Shown here: in pieces, positions 32,861 to 41,265 of the stretch
How the letters are laid out: each line of letters begins with the position of its first letter
Numbering within the stretch: position 1 is the first letter of the stretch
Source: Saprospiraceae bacterium
Lineage (GTDB): Bacteria > Bacteroidota > Bacteroidia > Chitinophagales > Saprospiraceae
DNA: 44,795 nucleotides
Assembly: GCA_020628475.1 (NCBI GenBank)
Contig: JAHDFB010000013.1
Location: forward strand, 14,667-59,461
Direction: 5' to 3'
The notes under the pieces: generated by a model
The model's database searches: none
Seen by the model: only the letters and a program-made list of their open reading frames with translations
What the model was told of the DNA's origin: nothing
Translations under genes and position numbers: made by a program

Positions 32861-35557
32861 ATGAGAATTTTTTGGACTATTTTATGTTTATTGAGCTTGG
32901 TAGATGTTCAATCTCAAGTTGCCGAGAATTTTTTTGATGAATTGGTTACTGATGCCTTATATCGGCCGATTGGTATGGCTTTTGATTTTGCAGATCGATT
33001 ATACATTTGGGATAAACATGGTTATGTACGACAAATAGATACCATCGAAGGAGCAAGTGCTGAATTGATTTTTGATATTAACGAACGCGTGGGACACTGG
33101 GGAGATCATGGTTTGTTGGGTTTTACTTTTGATCCAAATTATATTGAAAATCGATACATATATATGGCCTATGTGCTCGATCGTCACTATTTAATGCACT
33201 ATGGTACAGATCAATACGATCCAGATTCCACCGTAAAAAAGCAAGCGACTATCGCTCGGGTGTCTCGATTTACCATCAATGAGACTTTTGATTTTATCGA
33301 TCCTGCCACTGAAAAAATATTAATCGGCAAGACTATAGAAGATGCTGTTCCTATCGTGGCGGATTTTCATGGTATCGGAAGTCTGTTTTTTGGTACCGAC
33401 GGAAGTTTAATATTTTCAACAGGTGATGGGGGAAATGATCATGTATTGGATGCAGAAAGTGATAATTTTCATTCAGAACAGGCATTGAATGATGGGATTA
33501 TCAAAGCTAAAGAGTTAATTGGTCCGTTTCGGTCTCAATTATTGGATAATCTCAACGGTAAAATTCTTCGATTTAATCCTGAAACGGGGGAGGGCTACCC
33601 AAGTAATCCTTTTTATGACTCGGATAATCCAAATTCGGCTAAATCAAAGGTTTTTATGCTTGGTTTTCGAAATCCTTTCAGCGTGTTTTTGGTTGAAGGA
33701 ACGGGTTCGCATAATGTGGAAGATGGAAATCCTGGTTTGATGATTGGTGGCGATGTAGGAGCTAGTTCATGGGAAGAGCTCAATTTTATGACAACTAAAG
33801 GACAAAACTTTGGATGGCCATCCTACGAGGGATTTCATACGACCTATCCATTGCATTACGAGAGTTTCTTTGAAAATCTGGATGCTCCGAATCCAATTGG
33901 TGCTTCTTGTGATCAACCTTACTTTTACTTTCAAGACCTTATTTTAAACGATAACTTTTTCGGAGAGTATAGCTTTAAAAATCCATGTGATGAGAATTTT
34001 ACGATTCCGGAAGATGTAGAAACTTTTGTGCATCAACCGCCTCTTATAGCATGGAATAATGCGATGTGGAATCCTCCTGCCCGAACCATGATCAAGGATT
34101 ATAATCCGGAGTCAGGAAAACTGGGAAGTCAATCTGCCGTTGATCAGGGTATTGTTACGGAAGGATTTCATGGACATTCTAGTATTCCTGGTTTTTTCTA
34201 TACTTCTGGGTCCTTACCTGATTCACTGAATAACAGCATTTTTGTATCAGATAATTTGGGATGGATTCGTGCGTTTACTTTAGATGAAAATGATGAGGTT
34301 AAATCAGTAACTTCGATTCATGAAGGTGTCAAAGGTATTGTAAAAATGATCTTTCATGAAAAGGAGCAGGCCATCTATTACGCCAATTTTGAGGATGGAG
34401 AAGTTCGAAAGATTATGTTTGGAGGAAATGCTAAGCCTACGGCAATTATACAATCCGATGTTTACTTTGGTGCTTCCCCATTAGAAGTTCAGTTTACAGG
34501 TGATGCCTCCTTTGACCCACAAGATGAAAGTATTAGTTTTTCTTGGGATTTTGGCAATGGAATCACTTCAGAAGAAATAAATCCAATCGTTGAATTTGTT
34601 AGTGATGATGGGAAGCCGCAATCTTTCGATGTTCAATTGGTCGTAACAGACAGTATAGGCCAGACTTCGATTGCCGAGACAACTATTTCCATCAATAATA
34701 CGCCTCCTCAAGTCAATATTCTAGGAGCTGAGAATGGAGATTTATATCCAATAAGCTCTTTAACCATATTGCCTTTAAAATCAGATGTTATCGACGTTGA
34801 GGAATCCGTGGATTTGTTGAATTACTCGTGGGAATTATTCTTACACCATAATTTACATTATCATCCTGAATTACCCGAAAATGGTCAGCAGTTTAGTGCA
34901 CTCATCGATCCTATCGGCTGCAATGGTGAGAACTATTGGTATCGAATTCGATTAACGGTTGAGGATAATTATGGTCTATCTGGAACCGATGAAATTCAAT
35001 TGTTTCCTAATTGTGATGATCCATTTGGTGAGGTTGAATGGAAACCTGCCGTGGTCAATGAATCAGATATAAAATTGAGTTGGAAGAAAAATGGAGATCC
35101 CATTGAGCAAATGGAACTGGAGCGCTTTGATGCTTTTGGACATTTAACCAGTATATCCGTTCAAGATTATATTAATGCTTTTAGTGTATACGATTCGAAA
35201 GACGAGAATCCAGTAACGGGCGAAAATATCTATAGAATCAAATCTATTCGTGCCGATGGTTCTTATGATTATTCATCCTACAACATTGTAAGATTTCCAT
35301 TTAATCCGGTGATACAAGTTTATCCGAATCCTGTAGTTGATCGATTGACCTTGGAAGTTCAGACTAATTTATGGGAGGATGTCGAATTGAAGATATTTGA
35401 TGCGACGGGAAAGATGATACGTTCGGAAGAGTATGATCCTGTGGATTTTGATCATACGATTGATATTCCTTTGGAAGGGATGTCAGTAGGGGCGTACTGG
35501 ATGACGATTCGGATCAATGGATCCTTGTTTGTGGAGATGTTTGTGGTGGGGAATTAG
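32861..35557 (+). CDS. Secreted glucose/sorbosone dehydrogenase-like protein with PKD and T9SS domains
   Basis: 898 residues from the ATG at 32861, which opens a signal peptide (MRIFWTILCLLSLVDVQSQ). A six-bladed glucose/sorbosone dehydrogenase propeller fills about 20-530: 'GLLGFTFDPNYIENRYIYMA', 'NLNGKILRFNPETGEGYPSN', 'MLGFRNPFSVFL' and 'GQNFGWPSYEGFHTTYP'. These resemble PQQ-dependent soluble dehydrogenases, but PQQ ligation cannot be confirmed by eye. A PKD domain (about 530-620, 'DASFDPQDESISFSWDFGNG') and further Ig-like material follow. The last 80 residues ('IQVYPNPVVDRLTLEVQTN') form a type A T9SS sorting domain, so the protein is exported to the surface or outside. Confidence 0.85.
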   Translation: MRIFWTILCLLSLVDVQSQVAENFFDELVTDALYRPIGMAFDFADRLYIWDKHGYVRQIDTIEGASAELIFDINERVGHWGDHGLLGFTFDPNYIENRYIYMAYVLDRHYLMHYGTDQYDPDSTVKKQATIARVSRFTINETFDFIDPATEKILIGKTIEDAVPIVADFHGIGSLFFGTDGSLIFSTGDGGNDHVLDAESDNFHSEQALNDGIIKAKELIGPFRSQLLDNLNGKILRFNPETGEGYPSNPFYDSDNPNSAKSKVFMLGFRNPFSVFLVEGTGSHNVEDGNPGLMIGGDVGASSWEELNFMTTKGQNFGWPSYEGFHTTYPLHYESFFENLDAPNPIGASCDQPYFYFQDLILNDNFFGEYSFKNPCDENFTIPEDVETFVHQPPLIAWNNAMWNPPARTMIKDYNPESGKLGSQSAVDQGIVTEGFHGHSSIPGFFYTSGSLPDSLNNSIFVSDNLGWIRAFTLDENDEVKSVTSIHEGVKGIVKMIFHEKEQAIYYANFEDGEVRKIMFGGNAKPTAIIQSDVYFGASPLEVQFTGDASFDPQDESISFSWDFGNGITSEEINPIVEFVSDDGKPQSFDVQLVVTDSIGQTSIAETTISINNTPPQVNILGAENGDLYPISSLTILPLKSDVIDVEESVDLLNYSWELFLHHNLHYHPELPENGQQFSALIDPIGCNGENYWYRIRLTVEDNYGLSGTDEIQLFPNCDDPFGEVEWKPAVVNESDIKLSWKKNGDPIEQMELERFDAFGHLTSISVQDYINAFSVYDSKDENPVTGENIYRIKSIRADGSYDYSSYNIVRFPFNPVIQVYPNPVVDRLTLEVQTNLWEDVELKIFDATGKMIRSEEYDPVDFDHTIDIPLEGMSVGAYWMTIRINGSLFVEMFVVGN

Positions 35558-35638
35558 TAATTTGGGCATTGAGATCCTGTTACAATTGGAAATTGTTGTA
35601 GAGAGGGTGGGAAAGTGGATGTAGATTTGGAGTTTTTC

Positions 35639-36355
35639 TTATGGATCTGGAGGATTTTTATAAGAATAATTGGAGTTTTTTCTGGAATTGTTGAGAAATT
35701 GAAGGTTTAGGGTTAAATCCAACCATTTTTGTACTACTAACTCTGGGAGGTACCATTTTAGTTGACAATTCTCTTTCTTTTTAGCTCCTAATTTCAATTT
35801 TTTACTCGACAATATGATCGATCCCCTTACTTTCTCATCATCTATCTTATAGTGCCTCTTAATCCCCCGATACTTCCTCAGACCTTGCCCCATTCGAACC
35901 TCCCTTTCTCTCATTTTCTCCAAATGCAATAAGGCTTCCGCTAATTCTTCAAAGAAATACCGCTTATATCGCTCCCGTACCAATACTCCTCGACGACCAC
36001 GCAAACGATTGACACAGCGCACATAGGTGGATAAAAATAGACGCATACGATTTGAAATAATCTTCCACAAGGCTTCCTCTGGGTAGGCTTTTTGTGGATG
36101 ATGTTTCTCATGGGCCGCTACAATTTCTTGAGACGTTTTCAATCGTACAGCTAACTGAAATCCATGACGACTAATGACATATTCTTGTATATCAACGTAA
36201 TCTCGAAGGTAATAGAACATATATCGACGTAGGATTTTAGCTTCTGATAAATTTTCTATGTAATTACTATTGGCACTGGCCGTACTTTCGAAAATGTAAA
36301 ACCCTTCTGGATAAAAGGCACGTGTTGCTTGCATGATGTATGTTAATGAGTACAT
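35639..36355 (-). CDS. Degenerate REP-associated tyrosine transposase (RAYT)-like protein
   Basis: 238 residues. The layout matches Y1/IS200-like RAYT proteins: 'EGFYIFESTASANSNYIENL', 'YMFYYLRDYVDIQEYVISRH' then GFQLAVRL, and 'RLFLSTYVRCVNRLRGRRGV' then LVRERYKRYFFEE. In active RAYT proteins the metal-binding HUH motif reads 'MPNHxHLL'; here it is 'SRHGFQL' (H64, F66), so the second His is missing. An Arg/Lys-rich tail of about 60 residues follows. It may be a domesticated, catalytically dead copy. REP-like repeats lie some 5 kb away. No flanking insertion-sequence ends were seen. The start may be 36355 or 36334. Confidence 0.65.
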   Translation of the reverse strand: MYSLTYIMQATRAFYPEGFYIFESTASANSNYIENLSEAKILRRYMFYYLRDYVDIQEYVISRHGFQLAVRLKTSQEIVAAHEKHHPQKAYPEEALWKIISNRMRLFLSTYVRCVNRLRGRRGVLVRERYKRYFFEELAEALLHLEKMREREVRMGQGLRKYRGIKRHYKIDDEKVRGSIILSSKKLKLGAKKKENCQLKWYLPELVVQKWLDLTLNLQFLNNSRKNSNYSYKNPPDP

Positions 36356-36508
36356 CTATTAGTGTAACGAACAAGCCAATTCGTTCCGAAAATTTCAGAC
36401 TTTTTTTAAAGAAAATCGGGAAGTCAATAAAATGGGGTGCTCCGGAAATCAGAGAAACGGTAAAATTTCTGTGTATACAAGAACAAAAGGAAGCACAGTT
36501 GACAAAAA

Positions 36509-37540
36509 TTAGCCGATACCATTTTTATTTTGTCCCAAGAATGTGTCGGGAAATTCTTCTATTCCAGGAAAGCCCAAACGAATATTTTGACCGTTGTACG
36601 GGATATAATTGGTTCCGAAAATATAATCCCATATGGCTAAGGTAAGACCAAAATTAACACCTGTCTGTCGTTCCTTGGGAAGATCATATGCATGATGCCA
36701 AATATGCATTTCTGGACCATTAAAAATAAATTTCATAAACGGTCCTAGAATGAAGGCACCTAAAACAGTTGATCCAATCATCCATAAAGATTTGACCAAT
36801 ACACTGGCTTCCGAGAGTATATGAATGTCGGCTAAAGATTTGACGAAAACAAGACCTAATAAAAAACCAACGATCCCTCCAGTGACGCGCTTGTCAATGG
36901 AAAAATTACTATGATTATAGTGTCCCCAAGAAAGGGTGAAGATGTGTATGATGAAGAAATCATAGAGCCCAATTCCTAGTAAAGCCAATGGAATATATTC
37001 TAAAGTTCTATAGACGATGTTTTCCATCCAGTGATATCTTAAATGGGCAGCAAAACCCATTTGCTCTACAGAATGGTGTACTTTATGAAATTCCCATAAA
37101 CGTTTGGATTTATGCAATAGACGGTGAATCCACCACTGAACAAAATCTCGAACGATAAAACCAATAATTAAGATAGCCCACAAGGGGTACGAATTGAGAG
37201 GATTCATTTGTTGCAGGTCGAATCCATTGGTGATGGCAAAGATTAGGTCATTGAACAGATTGACCACTACTTCTGAGGCGGCATTGTAGATGATCAAAGA
37301 GAATAGGAAGAAGTTGAAAAACATATAGAAAATGTCCAACCAAAAGTCCTTTCTAAAAATTTTCTGTGATGTTCTCCATGGTTTGATAATTTCTAATAGA
37401 AAGAAAAAGGCAGAAACAAGAATCAACCAATAGAAGTAAGAATTCCATGAAGGTTGCGTGATATCCTTCCAAAGGTAATTGGCATAGCCTTGATAGCTAT
37501 CGATAAAAATCTTCCACAATTCGGCAAGTCCCGTCATCAA
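36509..37540 (-). CDS. Sterol desaturase / fatty acid hydroxylase family membrane protein
   Basis: 343 residues with several transmembrane helices and the eight-His di-iron motif set: H139 and H143 in 'HRLLHK', H152, H155 and H156 in 'FHKVHHS', and H282/H283 in 'MHIWHHAYD', with extra His in 'SWGHYNH'. The family uses O2 to hydroxylate or desaturate lipids (sterols, carotenoids, fatty acids). About 120 residues separate the second and third His clusters, which is longer than in short hydroxylases and leaves room for two more helices. It follows the DUF983 gene by 2 bases and is co-transcribed with it. Substrate unknown. Confidence 0.88.
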   Translation of the reverse strand: MMTGLAELWKIFIDSYQGYANYLWKDITQPSWNSYFYWLILVSAFFFLLEIIKPWRTSQKIFRKDFWLDIFYMFFNFFLFSLIIYNAASEVVVNLFNDLIFAITNGFDLQQMNPLNSYPLWAILIIGFIVRDFVQWWIHRLLHKSKRLWEFHKVHHSVEQMGFAAHLRYHWMENIVYRTLEYIPLALLGIGLYDFFIIHIFTLSWGHYNHSNFSIDKRVTGGIVGFLLGLVFVKSLADIHILSEASVLVKSLWMIGSTVLGAFILGPFMKFIFNGPEMHIWHHAYDLPKERQTGVNFGLTLAIWDYIFGTNYIPYNGQNIRLGFPGIEEFPDTFLGQNKNGIG

Positions 37541-37542
37541 TA

Positions 37543-37923
37543 TTATTTTGTATGGATGGATTGATTGGCAATATCAGGATTGTATTTCATGTCCAGATGG
37601 GCATAGATAGAACGAGATATACGCATCACCCAAAAGAAAGAAACCAAGAATAAACCGATCAATAAGGCAAATGATTGTCCGATGGACCATTTCAGAAAAA
37701 TAATGGTTACACCTACCGTAAAAATGCATAGCCAACCCGTCCATATGTACGATATAAACATAGCGCCAAAATAATAACCAGGTTCAGGTTCGAGTTTATT
37801 GTTACAAACTTCGCATCGCTCGTGCATATCCAGGGGCTTGGAGAAATTGAAAGGTTTTTTAAACATATCGCCTTCTCTACATTGTGGACATTTCATTTTG
37901 AAAATCGATGATATCTTATTCAT
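37543..37923 (-). CDS. DUF983 zinc-ribbon membrane protein
   Basis: 126 residues. A zinc ribbon at the N-terminus (CPQC at 12-15, CEVC at 37-40), then 'LEPEPGYYFGAMFISYIWTG' and two transmembrane helices. This is the standard DUF983 layout in Bacteroidota and alpha-proteobacteria, where the family is often found near cytochrome oxidase genes; no oxidase is nearby here. Function unknown. Directly upstream of the di-iron hydroxylase with a 2-base gap. Confidence 0.88.
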   Translation of the reverse strand: MNKISSIFKMKCPQCREGDMFKKPFNFSKPLDMHERCEVCNNKLEPEPGYYFGAMFISYIWTGWLCIFTVGVTIIFLKWSIGQSFALLIGLFLVSFFWVMRISRSIYAHLDMKYNPDIANQSIHTK

Positions 37924-38244
37924 ACTATCGCCATGATTAGTTTATGTAAAGGTGATAAAAAAAAGGCAGTCTTAATGTAACCTGAGTAACACAATAGAGC
38001 ATATAATTTTAAGAATAAGAATCACTCTAGTTAGAAGGAGAAATTCAAGAAAATGAATGCCAAAAAGATAGAATGCCTATTGGCATATAATACGCTATTC
38101 TAAGTGAATTAAACAAGGGAAGTGTGCGTCAATGGTGCATAAAAAAATCGGAATTACTTGGGACTTGTATCCTATGTAATTCCGATTTAAATCGTAAGAA
38201 CGTAGCCATCAAATATTGATGGACGAGATGTCTAACGATAAGAA
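37924..38244. other. Gene-free stretch between DUF983 and carbonic anhydrase genes
   Basis: 321 bases. The only strong signal is the minus-strand terminator at 38141-38188. A small hairpin ATGCC-TATT-GGCAT lies at about 38074-38087, inside a 16-codon open frame beginning ATGAATGCC near 38054 with AGGAG 11-15 bases before it. That frame is too short to call a gene. Confidence 0.5.
38141..38188 (-). terminator. Rho-independent terminator of the carbonic anhydrase gene
   Basis: A perfect 13-bp stem: AAATCGGAATTAC (38145-38157 on plus) with GTAATTCCGATTT (38176-38188), loop of 18 bases. On the minus strand it is followed by TTTTTTT, and it begins 57 bases after the carbonic anhydrase stop. The stem is longer than usual. 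Confidence 0.8.
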
Positions 38245-38811
38245 TTAAGCAAAAGTGACTTCACCTGTTTCTAAACTGTAGTAAGCAGCAACAATTCGTA
38301 CTTTTCCATCCTTTACCGCATCGTAGATCAACTTAGATCGCTTTGTTAATTCAACAGCAGTAAGTTCTGCATTTTTCTTAACGATATCATTTACTGCAGC
38401 ATCAGGTCCACATGCAACCATGGCAGGTGTTAGATGTGACAATAAATGATTGATGCTAAATCCGTTGTCTCCACCAGCAACTGCTGCTCCAACTGCTCCA
38501 CAGCTTTGATGTCCCATCACAACAATGACAGAGGAATCACAATGTGCCACTGCATATTCGATACTTGCCAATGAAGAACTATTAGCTACGTTTCCTGCAA
38601 CACGCACAACAAACAACTCACCAATACCGGTGTCAAAAGCTAATTCAGGAATAACTCTACTATCCGCACAACTCAATACAATGGTGTGTGGTTTTTGATC
38701 CCCTACTAATTCTTTTCTTCTTGCAGAGTCTTGAAGTTTTCCTTCCAATCGATCCTCCACAAAGCGCTGATTACCCGCTTTTAATCTTTCAATAATTTGA
38801 TCCTGATTCAT
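38245..38811 (-). CDS. Beta-class carbonic anhydrase
   Basis: 188 residues. The zinc ligands and the catalytic dyad are intact: C48, D50 and R52 in 'SCADSRVIPE', and H101 and C104 in 'GHQSCGAVGAAV'. 'GELFVVRVAGNVA' and 'SIEYAVAHCDSSVIVVMG' are standard. It interconverts CO2 and bicarbonate in the cytosol, or in the periplasm if exported, but no signal peptide is seen. Length and motifs fit the short bacterial (Can/type II-like) beta form. A 7-bp inverted repeat sits just upstream and may serve as an operator. Confidence 0.95.
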   Translation of the reverse strand: MNQDQIIERLKAGNQRFVEDRLEGKLQDSARRKELVGDQKPHTIVLSCADSRVIPELAFDTGIGELFVVRVAGNVANSSSLASIEYAVAHCDSSVIVVMGHQSCGAVGAAVAGGDNGFSINHLLSHLTPAMVACGPDAAVNDIVKKNAELTAVELTKRSKLIYDAVKDGKVRIVAAYYSLETGEVTFA

Positions 38812-38836
38812 ATTTCTAGTTTTATTAAATTGACAT

Positions 38837-38854
38837 TTCCTTAATACTAAGGAA
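38837..38854 (-). promoter_or_regulatory. Inverted repeat upstream of carbonic anhydrase
   Basis: TTCCTTA (38837-38843) and TAAGGAA (38848-38854) with a 4-base spacer, 26-43 bases ahead of the carbonic anhydrase ATG. Could be an operator or a leader hairpin. Confidence 0.4.
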
Positions 38855-38926
38855 TTAAACAGTCAATGGTTCATGCATTTCAGCCGAAAAAATACAATTT
38901 TTTTAGAATTTAGGGTTTGGAATAAC

Positions 38927-40366
38927 TTATAAATTCATGCTCCAAGCGTAAAAGTCAAATTCTTGGAAGCTGAAATTTTTATTTGGATTCTGAGAAAGCA
39001 CTTTCAAGTTTTCCTGAAGCTTTTTAACATCGTCTGTTCGTGTGCTCCTATGTTGTATGACTTTGAGGAAGAAACTTCGAAATGCTTGAATGAGTTCAAT
39101 TTCGCTCTTAAAAGTCTTCTTAAGTTTTGGTAAATTGTTGATTTTAGATTCTAATAATTTGTACCATCCCAGTTTATAATGAATCATCAAAGCATACAAT
39201 CGAGCAAGGAGCAGCTGTGATTGGTAAATACCATTTTGTTGTAAGCTATTTATCATTTTCGCTCCTAAGTTGTAATCATTCATCGCAATACAAGATCGCA
39301 CCATTTCAATGAGAATGTTACAAGTTTGAACTTCCGTGATTGGTGCACCGCTCGATAGAAAATCCATGCTTTTTTCCATCCACTCTTTCATTAAGTCTTG
39401 ATCCTTGGTATAATAGGCGAGGCACAGGGTTCGAGAACAAGTAATGTATTTCACATAATTTTTATCAAAGGTGAATTGATGTTCTAGAAATTCCAACATA
39501 TCGATGCCGATCCGATAGTTTTCTTTGTCGCCCAACATAGCCGCCATGTATAGAAAGTTACTAATTTTTGGTAGGCAGTCAGATTTTGGAAACAGATTAT
39601 CATTTTCCGAAATAAAGTACAGATGTTCATGTGCATTGACCAAGGCCAAGTCAAATTTTCGTTCTAGATAATAGCGCATAGTTTGATTGTAGTACCAATG
39701 ATCCAGAGCTTTTTTAGACAAGCAATAATCCTTATTGTCTAGGGCAGAAACTACATTCTTACCTAAAACAGTATCAATCCCTTCAATAATAAAATGATCA
39801 TTAAATTGAAGCTGACGTAATTCAGCTCTTAAAATACGTAGTTCATTTAGGTTCTCAATGATACGAGAAATATGATTCCGCTCCGCTTCAATGTTTTTGA
39901 GAAAAAAGACAAAACCATAGGCCCCTTCATTGAATTTTATCTTTTCTTCTAATTCAATGAGTTGAAGAATCAAGGTGAATTCTTCTCTCTTATAGGCGGT
40001 TTTCTTAACAAAATTGAGTTTCTTAAGTGCTTCCTTTTTTAAGCCCTTTTCCAACAACATTTCTATAAGAATAAGGCCTTCTTTAGTTTCATTTTTAGAA
40101 GAATTGGTTAGATGAAAATTAAAAAGTCCACGCAAAATCTTCTTTTTCAGATAATTCATTTCCGAACTAAAATACTTTTCAATATTCGTTCCTTTAAACT
40201 TTTTTAGAATTTTTTCCTTGTTGTAAACGGGCATTTTTTCGAGATAAACATACAATTTCATGTAATTCTTATCGTTATTTTCGGAGTGTACGGCCGAAAG
40301 CTTACTGAAATAGGCTTTTTCCCTATTACTGAGCGTATGAATCAATTTATGTATACTTTTACTCAC
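38927..40366 (-). CDS. Large helical hypothetical protein with GTG start
   Basis: 479 residues. The start codon is GTG, giving MSKSIHKLIHTLSNREKAYF; no better in-frame ATG lies nearby. The protein is helical and repeat-like (IEMLLEKGLKKEALKKLNFV, 'RYYLERKFDLALVNAHEHLY'), probably TPR/HAT-type superhelix. No signal peptide or membrane helix, so cytosolic. I recognise no defined family; the first 80 residues (helical, basic, 'YLKKKILRGLFNFHL') look like a conserved domain of their own. The gene is alone, with a putative RNA gene divergent from it. Confidence 0.75.
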   Translation of the reverse strand: MSKSIHKLIHTLSNREKAYFSKLSAVHSENNDKNYMKLYVYLEKMPVYNKEKILKKFKGTNIEKYFSSEMNYLKKKILRGLFNFHLTNSSKNETKEGLILIEMLLEKGLKKEALKKLNFVKKTAYKREEFTLILQLIELEEKIKFNEGAYGFVFFLKNIEAERNHISRIIENLNELRILRAELRQLQFNDHFIIEGIDTVLGKNVVSALDNKDYCLSKKALDHWYYNQTMRYYLERKFDLALVNAHEHLYFISENDNLFPKSDCLPKISNFLYMAAMLGDKENYRIGIDMLEFLEHQFTFDKNYVKYITCSRTLCLAYYTKDQDLMKEWMEKSMDFLSSGAPITEVQTCNILIEMVRSCIAMNDYNLGAKMINSLQQNGIYQSQLLLARLYALMIHYKLGWYKLLESKINNLPKLKKTFKSEIELIQAFRSFFLKVIQHRSTRTDDVKKLQENLKVLSQNPNKNFSFQEFDFYAWSMNL

Positions 40367-40456
40367 TTAAAATCCTCTTAAATTACTCATAATGTAACTA
40401 AATATAGCTAATTTAAGGAAAGTTACTTATTTTAAATTCCTCTTTTCGCTAAATTA

Positions 40457-40464
40457 TATTTTTG
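40457..40464 (+). promoter_or_regulatory. -7 promoter box of the putative structured RNA
   Basis: TATTTTTG, an exact TAnnTTTG box. A start about 6 bases downstream falls at 40470-40471, exactly where the RNA's closing helix begins. No TTG was found at -33. Confidence 0.5.
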
Positions 40465-40469
40465 TAGGA

Positions 40470-40595
40470 AGGGATATTAGCAATTATTTTTGTCGTGCGG
40501 GATATTATTATAATGCGCACCATCATTCTTTACCCCTTATAAGTAATAACTAATATCCTATAAAAAGGCAGTTGATCAACTTGACTGCCTTTTTG
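40470..40595 (+). ncRNA. Putative structured small RNA or leader RNA
   Basis: About 125 bases between an exact -7 box and a terminator. GGATATTAG (40472-40480) pairs perfectly with CTAATATCC (40550-40558), bringing the two ends together. Inside, GTGCG (40495-40499) can pair with CGCAC (40516-40520), or TATTATTATAA (40503-40513) with TTATAAGTAATA (40537-40548). A second GGGATATTA at 40499-40507 competes with the first for the same arm, so two exclusive folds exist. No protein frame of note fits. It could be a free small RNA or the leader of the gene at 40634. I recognise no known RNA family. Confidence 0.55.
40562..40594 (+). terminator. Terminator of the putative small RNA
   Basis: AAAAGGCAGT stem against ACTGCCTTTT (40563-40572 with 40584-40593), 11-base loop, ending in a T tract. 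No protein gene ends on the plus strand within 11 kb upstream except in the opposite orientation, so the terminator must serve something transcribed between 40367 and 40562. Confidence 0.85.
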
Positions 40596-40633
40596 CTTTT
40601 GAAGACGATGTAAATTTTTATGAAAACCGGTAT

Positions 40634-41104
40634 ATGAATAAAAATATTTACACTATTCGGAATAAATCCTTGTTCCAAGCTTTCAATGGATACCATGTAG
40701 ATATTGCGGGAAAACCTTCAGATCCCATGATCATTCTTGATCATCATAAATTGGTACATACTTTAATTCAAGGTCCCTTGATTCACTTTCTCGATCGATC
40801 AAAGGTCAACGGTGATTTCCAAATTATCAAAACAGCTAATATCAGCGGTTTGTATCTGGACGAAGAATGGCTAGAAGATTATTTATACGAGTACGGTTAT
40901 ACAGATGCTTATCGAATTCGATATGCCGACTCTCCACTTTTCGTGGTGGGATTTGACTATAAAATCAAAGAAAGTAAGAATTCATATATCGGTAAATATC
41001 CTGTTTTTGGAAAGAATAAATTCAGATATTATCCTTCGAAGACCTTCGCAGAATCGGTCATTGAAGAATTCAATACATATCCTTTGGTCCTTCAACTGGG
41101 CTAA
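40634..41104 (+). CDS. Hypothetical protein of 156 residues
   Basis: Soluble protein, mixed alpha/beta, no signal peptide. Segments such as 'LYLDEEWLEDYLYEYGYTDA' and 'YPSKTFAESVIEEFNTYPLV' have good coding character, but I recognise no family. Begins 40 bases after the terminator of the putative RNA, so that RNA could be its regulatory leader; TAAATTTT at 40611-40618 (one mismatch from TAnnTTTG) could give it an independent promoter. Confidence 0.65.
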   Translation: MNKNIYTIRNKSLFQAFNGYHVDIAGKPSDPMIILDHHKLVHTLIQGPLIHFLDRSKVNGDFQIIKTANISGLYLDEEWLEDYLYEYGYTDAYRIRYADSPLFVVGFDYKIKESKNSYIGKYPVFGKNKFRYYPSKTFAESVIEEFNTYPLVLQLG

Positions 41105-41139
41105 CAACTATACTAAGAATTTATGATCGCTGGAAGATC

Positions 41140-41252
41140 CATGTGCGACCGCTATTGCGATAGGGATGGTAGTGGCCGACGATAGTCGGTCCCCAGACAT
41201 TGTATGGATGGGGATGGAACCACGCACAGCCCGGGCTGATAAGCATCGCCCC
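41140..41252 (+). repeat. REP-like structured intergenic repeat, copy 1
   Basis: Clearly richer in G and C than the surroundings. It contains GCGATAGGGATGGTAGTGGC at 41157-41176, a hairpin CCGAC-GATA-GTCGG (41176-41189), a CCCC/GGGG pairing, the palindrome AGCCCGGGCT (41228-41237) and GCATCGCCCC near its end. The first string resembles dispersed intergenic repeats I remember from Bacteroidota genomes. Only one good copy is here, so the family status is inferred. Confidence 0.6.
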
Positions 41253-41265
41253 AATAATACACTGA

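Noticed and set aside
36340-36645. 101-codon plus-strand frame between the RAYT-like and hydroxylase genes
   Set aside because: Its last 137 bases lie antisense inside the di-iron hydroxylase gene, it overlaps the RAYT-like start, and the composition shows no domain or signal.
38054-38104. 16-codon frame preceded by AGGAG
   Set aside because: Very short, Shine-Dalgarno sequences carry little weight in Bacteroidota, and nothing downstream suggests a leader-peptide function on that strand.
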